From positions 7,936,001-8,000,000 of the forward strand of contig NZ_JAUSZM010000003.1 of assembly GCF_030817655.1 (NCBI RefSeq): DNA of 64,000 bases, in the 5' to 3' direction. Positions 33,983 to 43,684 of this stretch are shown piece after piece. The notes under the pieces were generated by a model that searched no databases, was not told the origin of the DNA, and saw only the letters and a program-made list of their open reading frames with translations. Numbering within the stretch: the first letter of the stretch is position 1; each line of letters starts with the position of its first letter. The position numbers and the translations under genes were made by a program. Origin of the DNA: Streptomyces sp. V4I2 (GTDB lineage Bacteria; Actinomycetota; Actinomycetes; Streptomycetales; Streptomycetaceae).

Positions 33983-35815
33983 ATGTCCACCTCCCCCCAC
34001 ACCGCCGGCATCTCCACTTCCCAAGATCTCGGCTTCGACCCCGACGCCCTGCGCGCCAAGTACCGCGCCGAGCGCGACCGCAGGATCCGTCCCGACGGCA
34101 ACCAGCAGTACCGGCGCCTCACCGCCGAGCCGGGCTCGTACGACGACCCGTACACCGAGTTCGTCGCTCGGGAGCCGTTGCACGACCGGGTCGACGCGGT
34201 GGTGGTCGGCGGCGGGTTCGGCGGGCTGCTCGCCGCGGCACGGCTGCGGCAGGCGGGCGTGGAGTCGATCCGGGTGATCGAGCAGGCCGGCGACTTCGGC
34301 GGCACCTGGTACTGGAACCGGTATCCGGGCATCCACTGCGACATCGACGCGTACATCTACCTGCCGCTGCTGGAGGAACTCGGCCGCCTCCCGAAGTGGA
34401 AGTACGCGCCGGGCGAGGAGATCCGGCAGCACGCGATGGCGATCGGGCGGCACTTCGACCTCTACCGGGACGCCTGCTTCCAGACCCGGGTGAGCGAACT
34501 GCGCTGGGACGACACCGACATGGAGTGGACCGTCGGCACGGACCGCGGTGACCGGATGCGGGCCCGCTTCGTGGTGATCTCCAGCGGAACGCTCAGCACG
34601 CCCAAACTCCCCGCCGTCCCCGGCATCGAGACGTTCAAGGGGAAGGTCTTCCACACCAGCCGCTGGGACTACGACTACACGGGCGGCGACGCGAGCGGCG
34701 GCCTGCACAAGCTCGCCGACAAGCGGGTGGCCGTCATCGGGACCGGCGCGACCGCGATCCAGGTCGTCCCGCACCTGGGCCGTGACGCGGGGCACCTGTA
34801 CGTGTTCCAGCGCACGCCCTCCACGGTGGACGTGCGCGGCCAGCGCCCCACGGACCCGGAGTGGGCCAAGTCGCTGCGGCCGGGCTGGCAGAAGCGGCGG
34901 AGGGAGAACTTCCTGAAGCTCGTCACCGGCATCCGCGTGGACGAGGACCTGGTGGACGACGCCTGGACCACCAGTGCCCGGCTGCAGGAGAAGCTCATCC
35001 CGACCAACGCGTACGCGGACGTGCCGGCCGAGGAGCGCGAACGCGCCTACGAGATCGCCGACTTCCAGAAGATGAACGAGCTGCGCGCCCGGGTGGACTC
35101 CGTCGTCGGGGATCCGGAGACGGCGGAGAAGCTCAAGCCGTGGTACCGCTACATGTGCAAACGGCCCACCTTCAGCGACACCTACCTCGACACGTTCAAC
35201 CGGCCCGACGTGACGCTGGTGGACACGGCCGACACCCACGGAGTGGAGCGGATCACCGAGGGCGCCGTGGTGGTCGGCGACACCGCGTACGAGGTCGACT
35301 GCGTCATCTTCGCGACCGGCTTCCAGGTCGGGGTGTCCGGGATCCTGTCCGGGCAACTGCCCGTGTACGGCCGGGGAGGCGTCAACCTGCTGCAGTCCTG
35401 GACGACCGGCGGCGGCCCGAAGACCCTGCACGGGTTCACCATGGGCGGCTTCCCCAACCTCTTCTTACTCGGCCCGCTGCAGAACGCCTCCGCCGTGAAC
35501 TTCGTGCACATCCTCGACGAGCAGGCGAGCCACGTCGCCGAGATCGTCGCCGAGGCGCGCAAACGGCAGGCCCGGCACGTCGAGCCGACCGCCGAGGCCC
35601 AGGACGCCTGGGTGGCCACGATCCGCGAGAAGGCCGCCGACCTGCACAGGTTCCAGGCCGAGTGCACCCCCGGCTACTACAACAACGAGGGCATGCCCAG
35701 ACAGCGCAGCCAGTCGTACGGCGACGGGCCGGTCGCCTTCCACGAGCTGCTCAGCCGCTGGCGCGCGGAGGGCGGCATGGACGACGTCCTCGGGGAGACG
35801 GAGCGGCCGGCATGA
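33983..35815 (+). CDS. Flavin monooxygenase, Baeyer-Villiger type
   Basis: 610 aa. Two Rossmann motifs (VVGGGFGGLLAAARL near residue 75 and VIGTGATAIQ) flank the Baeyer-Villiger fingerprint FKGKVFHTSRWDY (FxGxxxHxxxWD). FGGTWYWNRYPGIHCD is typical of cyclohexanone/steroid monooxygenase relatives. Expected to oxidise ketones to esters or lactones using NADPH and O2. It contains a TTA codon at 35465-35467 (bldA-dependent). The stop overlaps the next start (ATGA) of a lactonase-like gene. Confidence 0.9.
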   Translation: MSTSPHTAGISTSQDLGFDPDALRAKYRAERDRRIRPDGNQQYRRLTAEPGSYDDPYTEFVAREPLHDRVDAVVVGGGFGGLLAAARLRQAGVESIRVIEQAGDFGGTWYWNRYPGIHCDIDAYIYLPLLEELGRLPKWKYAPGEEIRQHAMAIGRHFDLYRDACFQTRVSELRWDDTDMEWTVGTDRGDRMRARFVVISSGTLSTPKLPAVPGIETFKGKVFHTSRWDYDYTGGDASGGLHKLADKRVAVIGTGATAIQVVPHLGRDAGHLYVFQRTPSTVDVRGQRPTDPEWAKSLRPGWQKRRRENFLKLVTGIRVDEDLVDDAWTTSARLQEKLIPTNAYADVPAEERERAYEIADFQKMNELRARVDSVVGDPETAEKLKPWYRYMCKRPTFSDTYLDTFNRPDVTLVDTADTHGVERITEGAVVVGDTAYEVDCVIFATGFQVGVSGILSGQLPVYGRGGVNLLQSWTTGGGPKTLHGFTMGGFPNLFLLGPLQNASAVNFVHILDEQASHVAEIVAEARKRQARHVEPTAEAQDAWVATIREKAADLHRFQAECTPGYYNNEGMPRQRSQSYGDGPVAFHELLSRWRAEGGMDDVLGETERPA

Positions 35816-37470
35816 GCACCGTGTCTCCCAGCCGGTTCGACGACACCGGCAACCGGCAGGTCACCAGCGCTCGTTGGCAGGCCGAGCGGCTCAACCCGCC
35901 CAACCTGCTGTGGGGTTCCAACGGTGTCGCGTTCGGGCCCGACGGGCGGCTGTACGTCGCCCAGTTCCTGGCCGGCCGGATCAGCGCCGTCGACCCCGCC
36001 GGCGGGGATGTCGAGGTGGTCGTACCGATGGACAGCCCGGTCCAGTCGCCGGACGACCTCGCCTTCGGGGCGGACGGCTCGATGTACATCGCCGACCTGG
36101 TTCCGGGGCGGGTGTGGCGCCGCAGCCCACAGGGGGAGTTCATGCTCGTCTCCGACGACGTGACGAACCCGAACGGCATAACCTGCGTCGGCGACCGGCT
36201 CTTCGTCAACGAGATGAAGCCGGACGGCCGTCTGATGGAACTGTTCCCCGAAGGCGGCGATCCGGTGGTCCTCACCGAGGGCCTGGCCCTCGGCAACGCC
36301 ATGCAGCGCGGCCCGGACGGCCACCTGTACTACCCCCACATGATGACCGGCCAGGTCTGGCGGATCCCGCCGGACGGCGGGGTGCCCGAGGTGGTCGCCG
36401 AGGAGGTCCACCAGCCGGTCGCGGTCCGTTTCGACCAGGGCGGCGTCCTGCACGTCCTGTCCCGGGGGCCGGAGGGCATCGTCACCCGCGTCGACCTGCA
36501 CGGCAGCGGGTCGCGGACGCTGAGCACCAGCGGGGTGGTCGGCCTGGACAACGGGGCGTTCGACGCCGAGAACCGGATGTTCGTCTCCAGCTACGCCAGC
36601 GGCGGGGTCACCGAGCTGCATCCCGACGGGCGGACGCGTGAGCTCGTGCCGCGCGGTCTCGACGGGCCGTACGGCGTGACGATCGACCTGGGCGGCACGG
36701 TGTACGCCGCCGACCACTACCGGGTGGCGAGCCCGGCACTGTCCCACGAGGGCGAGCCGCACAGCGCCGGCTCCACCGGGGGCCAGCCCGGCGGAGTGAC
36801 CACCGAGGCCCTGCTGCACTTCTCCCACGGCATCACCGCCGACGGTGAACTCCTGCACCTCACCTCCCAGTTCGGGCAGGTGCAGACCTACGACCCGGCA
36901 CAGAAGACCGCGCGGACCCGGGCCACCGGACTGAACCGACCCCTGGGCATCACGGTCGGCCCGGACGGCTCGCTCGTCGTCGCGGAGGCGGGTGCCGGGC
37001 GGGTCGTGGCCGTCGACGCGAGCGACGCCGTCACCGTGCTCGCGGAAGGCTTCGACCAGCCCGTGGACGTGGCCTTCGACGCGGAGGGACGCTGCTACGT
37101 CAGCGACGAGCGGCGGGGTGCCGTACTGAGGATCGAGGAGGACGGGGAAACGACGGTCGTCGCGGAGGGGCTCGGCGCACCGCAGGGGCTGGTGGTCCTG
37201 GGCGACGAGCTGTTCACGGTGGAGAGCGGGCCGCGCAGGCTGCGGGTGATCTCCCTGACGACGGGGGAGAGCCGGATCGACGCCGAGGAGCTGCCGGTCG
37301 GCCCACCGCCGGGCGACGTGCCCCGCGCCGAACCCGCGCTGTTCGCGGCCGGCCTGCCCGGTCTGGCCCGCCGCTTTTCCGGACTCGCCGCCGCCCCGGA
37401 CGGCACACTGCTCCTGTCGGCCGACGGGGAGGGTACGGTGCTCCGGCTGACGCCACGGCGTCCACGGTGA
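35812..37470 (+). CDS. SMP-30/gluconolactonase-like beta-propeller protein
   Basis: 552 aa, about twice a single SMP-30 propeller. Many repeats of the type NGVAFGPDGRLYVAQF, DDLAFGADGSMYIADL, NGITCVGDRLFVNEM, RPLGITVGPDGSLVVAEA, suggesting two propeller halves. SMP-30 family members are metal-dependent lactonases. Translationally coupled to the Baeyer-Villiger-type monooxygenase, whose lactone product it could open. No signal peptide. Confidence 0.8.
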   Translation: MSTVSPSRFDDTGNRQVTSARWQAERLNPPNLLWGSNGVAFGPDGRLYVAQFLAGRISAVDPAGGDVEVVVPMDSPVQSPDDLAFGADGSMYIADLVPGRVWRRSPQGEFMLVSDDVTNPNGITCVGDRLFVNEMKPDGRLMELFPEGGDPVVLTEGLALGNAMQRGPDGHLYYPHMMTGQVWRIPPDGGVPEVVAEEVHQPVAVRFDQGGVLHVLSRGPEGIVTRVDLHGSGSRTLSTSGVVGLDNGAFDAENRMFVSSYASGGVTELHPDGRTRELVPRGLDGPYGVTIDLGGTVYAADHYRVASPALSHEGEPHSAGSTGGQPGGVTTEALLHFSHGITADGELLHLTSQFGQVQTYDPAQKTARTRATGLNRPLGITVGPDGSLVVAEAGAGRVVAVDASDAVTVLAEGFDQPVDVAFDAEGRCYVSDERRGAVLRIEEDGETTVVAEGLGAPQGLVVLGDELFTVESGPRRLRVISLTTGESRIDAEELPVGPPPGDVPRAEPALFAAGLPGLARRFSGLAAAPDGTLLLSADGEGTVLRLTPRRPR

Positions 37471-37504
37471 CGTGATCGACGGCACGGCGCACTACCGTGG
37501 GGCC

Positions 37505-39025
37505 ATGGCGGCACCGTTGGATGTGCTGGTGGTCGGCGGGGGCCCTACCGGGCTCGCGCTCGCCGCGCAGCTGCGTGCGTACGGGACCCGGCTCCGGATC
37601 GTCGACCGGTCCCTGGACCGGGTCCGCGAGTCCCGGGCGCTGGCCATCCAGCCCCGGACGCTGGAGGCGCTGGCCGGCTTCGGTGTGACGGACGAGCTGG
37701 TCGCCCGGGGCAACCCGGCGATGCGGCTGCGGATGCACCTGCCCCGGCGGGTGGTGTCGGTGCGGCTCTTCGACATCGGGCTGAGCGACACCCCGTACCC
37801 CTTTCTGCTGTTCCTGTCGCAGGCCGAGACCGAGAGTGTCCTGGCCGGGCAGCTGGCCGCACGAGGCGTCGCGGTCGAGCGCGGCACCGAGCTGGTCCGG
37901 CTGGAGGAGAAGGACGCGTACGTCGTCTGCCGGCTGCGCGGCCCGGACGGTTCCGAGGAGACGGTGCAGGCGCGGTACGTCGCCGGCTGCGACGGCGCCC
38001 ACAGCACTGTGCGGGCGCAGGCGGGCATCGGGTTCGAGGGGTACGCGTATCCGCAGACGTTCCTGCTCGCCGATCTGGAGGTCGACGGACTGGAGCCGGA
38101 TGCCGTGCACTCGTACATGGCGGGGAACGGGATGCTGTTCTTCTTCCCGCTCGGCTCGCCGGCCACCTGGCGGATGCTCGCGATGCGGCCGCCCGACGCT
38201 CCGGACGCCGAGGTGACGGTGTCGCTCCTGGAGGAGACCGTCGGCCGCTACACCGACGACCGCCTGGCGCTGCGGGACCCGGTGTGGATGACCGACTTCC
38301 GGCTCCACAACCGCGGCGCCGCCCGCTACCGCGCCGGGCGCTGCTTCCTCGCCGGGGACGCGGCCCACATCCACAGCCCGGCCGGTGGCCAGGGGATGAA
38401 CACCGGCATCCAGGACGCGCTCAACCTCGGCTGGAAACTCGCCCTCGTCTGCCGGGGCGCCGCGCCGGAGGGATCGCTGGAGACGTACGAGACGGAGCGC
38501 GCCCCCGTGGGCCGCGTCGTCCGGCGCTTCACCGACCGCGCCTTCACCGTCGGTACCAGCGGCAACCCGGCCGTCCGGCTCGCCCGCACCCAACTCGCCC
38601 CGCGGCTGGCCCCGTTGGCGCTGCGGTCGGCGGCGCTGCGCGGGCGGATCTTCCGTACGGTCTCCGAACTGGGCATCCACTACCGGCGCAGCCCCGCCTC
38701 GGTGGACGGCTCGCGTCCGCCGCGGCGCGGCCCGCGGGCCGGTGACCGGCTGCCCGACCTGCCGAGCGGGCTCCAGGCGCGGTGCGCCGGCCCGGGGTAC
38801 CAGTTGCTGCACACCGGGCCGCCCCACCTGTGGAGCGACGAACGGATCGGCCCTCTCCTGCGCGGCCGTGACGGCCTCGTCGGCGTCCACCGCCTCGAGA
38901 ACCGGGGCCCTTGGCCCGGCGTCGCGCACGGGCTCCTGCGCCCCGACGGGTACCTCGGATATGTGGCCACCGGAGCGCAGCTCGCGGGGCTGCGCGAGTA
39001 CCTCGACCGATGGCTTCCCGCCTGA
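37505..39025 (+). CDS. FAD-dependent aromatic-ring monooxygenase (class A)
   Basis: 506 aa. FAD-binding VVGGGPTGLALAAQLRAYG, the DG motif GCDGAHSTVR and the GD motif FLAGDAAHIHSPAGGQGMNTGIQDALNLGWKL place it with MhpA/PheA/RdmE-type hydroxylases; the C-terminal ~100 residues are the thioredoxin-like domain. Start ATG at 37505 (a GTG at 37472 is in frame). Lies 34 bp after the SMP-30 gene, same strand, so part of a three-gene catabolic or tailoring cassette. It is convergent with arsR. Confidence 0.88.
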   Translation: MAAPLDVLVVGGGPTGLALAAQLRAYGTRLRIVDRSLDRVRESRALAIQPRTLEALAGFGVTDELVARGNPAMRLRMHLPRRVVSVRLFDIGLSDTPYPFLLFLSQAETESVLAGQLAARGVAVERGTELVRLEEKDAYVVCRLRGPDGSEETVQARYVAGCDGAHSTVRAQAGIGFEGYAYPQTFLLADLEVDGLEPDAVHSYMAGNGMLFFFPLGSPATWRMLAMRPPDAPDAEVTVSLLEETVGRYTDDRLALRDPVWMTDFRLHNRGAARYRAGRCFLAGDAAHIHSPAGGQGMNTGIQDALNLGWKLALVCRGAAPEGSLETYETERAPVGRVVRRFTDRAFTVGTSGNPAVRLARTQLAPRLAPLALRSAALRGRIFRTVSELGIHYRRSPASVDGSRPPRRGPRAGDRLPDLPSGLQARCAGPGYQLLHTGPPHLWSDERIGPLLRGRDGLVGVHRLENRGPWPGVAHGLLRPDGYLGYVATGAQLAGLREYLDRWLPA

Positions 39026-39040
39026 TCAGGCCGAAGTCGC

Positions 39041-39406
39041 TCAGGTGCGCAGGTCGAGCAGGGCGGACATGGCGGCGACCACGGACGGGGCGACCTGGTA
39101 GTAGACCCAGGTCCCGCGCCGCTCCGAGGTGAGCAGTCCGGCTTCGCGCAGCTTCTTCAGGTGGTGGGAGACGGTCGGCTGGGAGACGCCGACGTCGGAG
39201 ATGTCGCAGACGCACGCCTCGCCGCCCGGGTAGGAGGCGATCTTGGAGAACAGGCGCAGCCGCACGGGATCGGACAGCGCCTTGAACATCGCGGCCATCT
39301 TCTCCGCGTCGGCCCGGGACAGTTCCCCGGCGGTGATCGGCGGGCAGCACGGCACGGTCGCCCCGGCGTCCAGGACCGGCAGTTCCGCGATCTCTGATTT
39401 CGACAT
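39041..39406 (-). CDS. arsR: ArsR-family arsenic-responsive repressor
   Basis: 121 aa. Winged helix VSQPTVSHHLKKLREAGLL. Cysteines: adjacent Cys20-Cys21 near the N-terminus and Cys65/Cys67 in EACVCD; the CC pair plus a core Cys matches the inter-subunit As(III) site described for Corynebacterium ArsR1-type repressors. Divergent from arsO with a 92-bp shared promoter region. Confidence 0.9.
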   Translation of the reverse strand: MSKSEIAELPVLDAGATVPCCPPITAGELSRADAEKMAAMFKALSDPVRLRLFSKIASYPGGEACVCDISDVGVSQPTVSHHLKKLREAGLLTSERRGTWVYYQVAPSVVAAMSALLDLRT

Positions 39407-39415
39407 GCGTCTATG

Positions 39416-39475
39416 TTGACACTCGTCGATACGGGTGGCAAGCTCCAGACATCACAGGACATCGACAATCATCGA
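39416..39475 (+). promoter_or_regulatory. arsO promoter with ArsR-type repeats
   Basis: TTGACA (39416-39421) and a weak CAAGCT (39439-39444) spaced 17 bp; downstream ATCGA occurs at 39461 and 39471 (10 bp apart) in an AT-richer patch, a candidate ArsR operator. Confidence 0.4.
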
Positions 39476-39498
39476 AGCAAGCAGGGAGATCGACCACC

Positions 39499-40858
39499 AT
39501 GAGTGAGCAGCAGCTCCCCGTCGTCGTCATCGGAGCCGGCCCTGTCGGCCTGGCCGCGGCCGCCCACCTCGTCGAGCGCGGCATCGAACCCCTCGTCCTG
39601 GAGGCCGGACCGGCCGCCGCCTCCGCGGTGCGCGAGTGGAGCCATGTGCGGCTGTTCTCCACCTGGGGCGAGGTCACCGACCCGGCCGCCGAGAAGCTGC
39701 TCGCCCCGACCGGCTGGACCAAGCCGGACGCGGCCACGTATCCCTCCGGCGGCGACTGGGCCGAGCAGTACCTGCAGCCGCTGGCCGACGCCCTGGGCGA
39801 CCGCGTCCGGTACGGCACGCAGGTCACCGGCGTCTCACGCACCGGCCGTGACCGCATCGTCGACGCCGACCGCGAGTCCCAGCCCTTCGTCCTGCACCTC
39901 ACCACCTCCGACGGCCGCGAGGAGCGCCTCTTCGCCCGGGCCGTCATCGACGCCTCCGGCACCTGGACCACGCCCGGTCCGGCCGGGGCGAGCGGCCTGC
40001 CCGCCCTCGGCGAGAAGGCCGTCACCGACCGCGTCACGTACCGGGTGCCCGACCTCAAGGACCCCGCCGTCCGCGCCCGTTACGCCGGCAGGCGCACCGC
40101 GGTCATCGGCTCCGGGGCCTCAGCCTTCACCGCGCTGGCCACCCTCGCCGACGTCGCCCAGGAGGAGCCGGGCACGCACGCGGTGTGGATCCTGCGGCGC
40201 GGGATCAGCGGCTCCACGTTCGGCGGCGGCGAAGCCGACGAACTGCCCGCCCGCGGCGCCCTGGGTCTGGCGGCGAAGGCCGCCGTCGACAACGGTCACG
40301 CGGACGCCGTCACCGGCTTCCGTACCGAGGCGATCGAGCGCGCCGAGGACGAACGGCTGATCCTGGTCGGCGACGACGGACGGCGACTCGACCCGGTCGA
40401 CGAGGTCATCGTGCTGACCGGCTTCCGCCCGGACCTGTCCTTCCTGTCCGAGGTCCGCCTCGGCCTGGACGAGCGCCTCCAGGCACCCACCCGCGCTGGC
40501 GCCCCTCATCGACCCCAACCAGCACTCCTGCGGCACCGTCTACCCGCACGGCCACAAGGAGCTGTCCCACCCCGAGCAGGACATCTACCTGGTCGGCATG
40601 AAGTCCTACGGCCGCGCCCCCACCTTCCTCGCCATGACCGGCTACGAGCAGGTCCGCTCCGTCGCCGCGGCCATCGCCGGTGACCTCGGGTCCGCCGACC
40701 GCGTGGAGCTGACCCTGCCGGAGACCGGGGTGTGCGGCGGAGCCGGGCTCTTCGACGACCCGGCCGCCGAGCAGGCGGACGGCGGAGGGTGCTGCGCCCC
40801 GGCGCCCGCTCTCGTGCAGATCGGTATCGGCGCCCCCGCCTCGTCCGGCGGTTGCTGA
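39499..40858 (+). pseudogene. arsO: ArsO-like flavin monooxygenase, frameshifted near its C-terminus
   Basis: The first frame (to 40683) encodes a flavoprotein: VVVIGAGPVGLAAAAHL, a second Rossmann motif AVIGSGASAFTAL and ITGFRPDLSFL-like (VLTGFRPDLSFL). After about 40490 that frame becomes Arg/Pro-rich nonsense, while the +1 frame continues the family: PLIDPNQHSCGTVYPHGHKEL, YGRAPTFLAMTGYEQVRS, then a Cys-rich end (VCGG, GGCCAP, final GGC) with a stop at 40858. One extra base in the CCCGCGCTGG region (about 40492-40498) explains it. Either a sequence error or an inactivated gene. Next to arsR, ArsO-type enzymes are linked to arsenic resistance. Confidence 0.85.
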
Positions 40859-40865
40859 CCCCGCG

Positions 40866-42086
40866 GTGACGGACCTGCACGGCAGCGCGGTCGCGACCGG
40901 CACCGGGGACCGGTCGCGACCGCGTGCCGCCCTTCCCGCCCTGTGCGCGACCCAGATCACCGGCTGGGGCATCGTCTACTACGCCTTCCCCGTCCTCAAC
41001 GCGCGCATCACCGCCGACACCGGCTGGTCCACCACCGCAACGACCGGCGCCTTCTCCGGCGCCCTGGTCGTCTCCGCGCTCGCCGGAATACCGGTCGGCC
41101 GCATCCTGGACCGCCGGGGCCCACGCGCCGTGATGACCACCGGCTCACTGCTGGCCGTCGTCGCGGTGCTCACCCTCGCGTGGGCGCCCAACCTGGCGGT
41201 CTTCACAGCGGCTTGGCTGCTCGCCGGGACGGCGATGGCCGCCACCTTCTACCAGCCCGCGTTCGCCGCCGTCACGCGCTGGTGGGGAGAGGACCGCGTC
41301 CGTGCCCTCACGATCGTCACCCTCGCCGGCGGCCTCGCCTCCACCGCCTTCGCACCCCTGACGGCCGCCCTCGCCGAACACCTGAGCTGGCGCCTGACGT
41401 ACACCGTCCTGGCGGCGATCCTCGCGGCCGTCACCGTCCCCGCCCACGCCCTCGCCCTGCGCGGACCCTGGCCGGCCGCACCGGCCCACCCCACGCACCG
41501 GGCGGGCGGCGGCAGCCGGTCGGTCGCCCGCAGCCGCCCCTTCCTCCTCCTCGCCGCCGCCTTCACCCTCAACGGCTTCGCGATGTACGCCGTCGTCGTC
41601 GCCCTCGTCCCGCTCCTCGCCGAACGCGGCGCGAGCCCCACCGAGGCGGCCTGGGCCCTGGGCCTCGGCGGAGTGGGCCAGACCCTGGGCCGCACGCTGT
41701 ACCAAGGGCTCGCCCGCCGTACCGGCGTCACCACCCGCACCGTCGCCTTGATCGTCCTGGGCGGTGCGGCCACCGCGGCCCTCGCCGTCGTCCCGGGCCC
41801 GTACCCGCTGCTGCTCCTCCTGGCCGTCGCCGCGGCCATGGTGCGCGGCAACCTCACTCTCCTCCAGGCCACCGCCGTGGCCGACCGCTGGGGAACGGCC
41901 GACTACGGCCGCCTGTCCGGGATCCTCGCCGCCCCCGCCGCCATCGCGGGGGCGCTGGCACCCTTCGCCGGCGCGGCGCTGGCGCACGCGTTGGGCGGCT
42001 ACCCGCAGCTCTTCGTCCTGCTCGCCGGGGTGTCCCTGGCCGCCGCCGCCCTGGCCGCGGGATCGGGGATCCGGCGCGGCACGTGA
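40866..42086 (+). CDS. MFS transporter downstream of arsO
   Basis: 406 aa with about 12 hydrophobic segments and the MFS loop-2 motif GRILDRRGPRAV. GTG start at 40866, seven bases after the arsO reading frame ends, so co-transcribed. Located in the arsR/arsO group it may export an arsenical or related product; that substrate is inferred only from context. Confidence 0.85.
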   Translation: MTDLHGSAVATGTGDRSRPRAALPALCATQITGWGIVYYAFPVLNARITADTGWSTTATTGAFSGALVVSALAGIPVGRILDRRGPRAVMTTGSLLAVVAVLTLAWAPNLAVFTAAWLLAGTAMAATFYQPAFAAVTRWWGEDRVRALTIVTLAGGLASTAFAPLTAALAEHLSWRLTYTVLAAILAAVTVPAHALALRGPWPAAPAHPTHRAGGGSRSVARSRPFLLLAAAFTLNGFAMYAVVVALVPLLAERGASPTEAAWALGLGGVGQTLGRTLYQGLARRTGVTTRTVALIVLGGAATAALAVVPGPYPLLLLLAVAAAMVRGNLTLLQATAVADRWGTADYGRLSGILAAPAAIAGALAPFAGAALAHALGGYPQLFVLLAGVSLAAAALAAGSGIRRGT

Positions 42087-42214
42087 CGAACGGGGTTGCG
42101 TGAAAAATCCTGAGTGTGCGCAGGGAGCGGCCGATGTACGTTGTGCGGACGCGACCGCGAGGTCCGACATGACGAAACCTCCCAGCTCAGAAGGTATTTC
42201 GAGGTGTAACCACC

Positions 42215-43684
42215 GTGTTCCTGACGATCAGCACCACCGGCACCGCCGAACGCCCCGCCACCGACCTCGGCTTCCTGCTGCACAAGCATCCCGAGAAGGC
42301 GCAGGCGTTCTCCACCTCCTACGGCACGGCACACGTCCTCTACCCCGAGGCGGATGCCGAGCGCTGCACGGCGGCGCTGCTGCTGGAGGTCGACGCGGTG
42401 GCACTGGTCAGGCGCGGCAAGGGCAAGGGACGCGGCGGCGCCCCCGACGCGGCGCTCGCCCAGTACGTCAACGACCGCCCGTACGCCGCCTCCTCGCTGC
42501 TCGCCGTGGCGCTGAGCGGCGTCTTCTCCAGCGCGATGCGGGGTGTGTGCAACGCCAGGCCCGAAGCGGCCGAGCAGACCAGGCCGTTGCGCATCGAGGT
42601 GCCCGCCCTTCCGGCCAGAGGCGGCCCGGAACTCGTACGACGCCTCTTCGAACCGCTCGGCTGGGCGGTGACCGTCGATCCGGTGGCGCTGGACGCCGAG
42701 TTCCCGGAGTGGGGCGACTCGCGGTACGTACGGCTCGTCCTGGAATCCTCGGAGCTCACTCTCGCCGCGGCCCTGCGTCACCTGTACGTCCTGCTGCCCG
42801 TCCTCGACGACGCCAAGCACTACTGGGTGGCCCCCGACGAGGTCGACAAGCTGCTGCGGGCCGGTGAGGGCTGGCTGCCCGAGCACCCGGAGCAGAAGCT
42901 GATCACCAGCCGCTATCTGTCGCGCCGCTGGTCGCTGACCCGGCAGGCGATGGAACGGCTGGAGCTCGTGCGGCTGGCCGAGACCGACGACAGCGAGGTC
43001 GAGGAGATCGACAACGCGGTCGAGGCGGAGGCCGAGACCGAGGAGAAGCCGACCCCGCTCGCCGTACAGCGCCGGGACGCGATCGTCGCCGCGCTCCAGG
43101 CGTCCGGCGCCGCCCGGGTGCTCGACCTCGGCTGCGGGCAGGGCCAGTTGGTGCAGGCGCTGCTCAAGGACCCGAAGTTCACCGAGATCGTCGGCACCGA
43201 CGTGTCCATGCGGGCGCTGACCGTCGCCTCCCGGCGGCTGAAGCTGGACCGCATGGGGGAGCGGCAGGCCTCGCGCGTCCAGCTCTTCCAGAGCTCGCTG
43301 GCGTACACCGACAACCGGCTCAAGGGGTACGACGCCGCCGTGCTGAGCGAGGTGATCGAACACCTCGACCTGCCGCGGCTTCCCGCCCTGGAGTACGCGG
43401 TGTTCGGCTCGGCCCGTCCGCGCACCGTGCTGGTGACGACCCCGAACGTCGAGTACAACGTGCGCTGGGAGAGCCTCCCGGCCGGACACGTCCGGCACGG
43501 CGACCACCGCTTCGAGTGGACGCGCGCGGAGTTCCGGGCATGGGCACAGGCAGTGGGCGAACGGCACGGCTACGGCGTGGAGTTCATACCGGTCGGACCC
43601 GATGACCCGGAGGTCGGGCCACCGACTCAGATGGCCATATTCATCCAGCAGAACGCGACCGAGAAGGAGGCGAAGGCAGCATGA
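42215..43684 (+). CDS. hen1: Bacterial Hen1: RNA 3'-terminal ribose 2'-O-methyltransferase
   Basis: 489 aa. N-terminal half is the Hen1_L domain that activates the Pnkp ligase; after an acidic linker (about residues 265-285) the methyltransferase follows with VLDLGCGQGQ (SAM), LSEVIEHLD (Glu-x-x-Glu-His metal ligands) and a later His in GDHRFEWTR. It methylates the 2'-OH at a cleaved RNA 3' end before ligation, protecting the repaired site. GTG start at 42215. The stop overlaps the pnkp start (ATGA), the canonical coupled pair. Confidence 0.96.
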   Translation: MFLTISTTGTAERPATDLGFLLHKHPEKAQAFSTSYGTAHVLYPEADAERCTAALLLEVDAVALVRRGKGKGRGGAPDAALAQYVNDRPYAASSLLAVALSGVFSSAMRGVCNARPEAAEQTRPLRIEVPALPARGGPELVRRLFEPLGWAVTVDPVALDAEFPEWGDSRYVRLVLESSELTLAAALRHLYVLLPVLDDAKHYWVAPDEVDKLLRAGEGWLPEHPEQKLITSRYLSRRWSLTRQAMERLELVRLAETDDSEVEEIDNAVEAEAETEEKPTPLAVQRRDAIVAALQASGAARVLDLGCGQGQLVQALLKDPKFTEIVGTDVSMRALTVASRRLKLDRMGERQASRVQLFQSSLAYTDNRLKGYDAAVLSEVIEHLDLPRLPALEYAVFGSARPRTVLVTTPNVEYNVRWESLPAGHVRHGDHRFEWTRAEFRAWAQAVGERHGYGVEFIPVGPDDPEVGPPTQMAIFIQQNATEKEAKAA

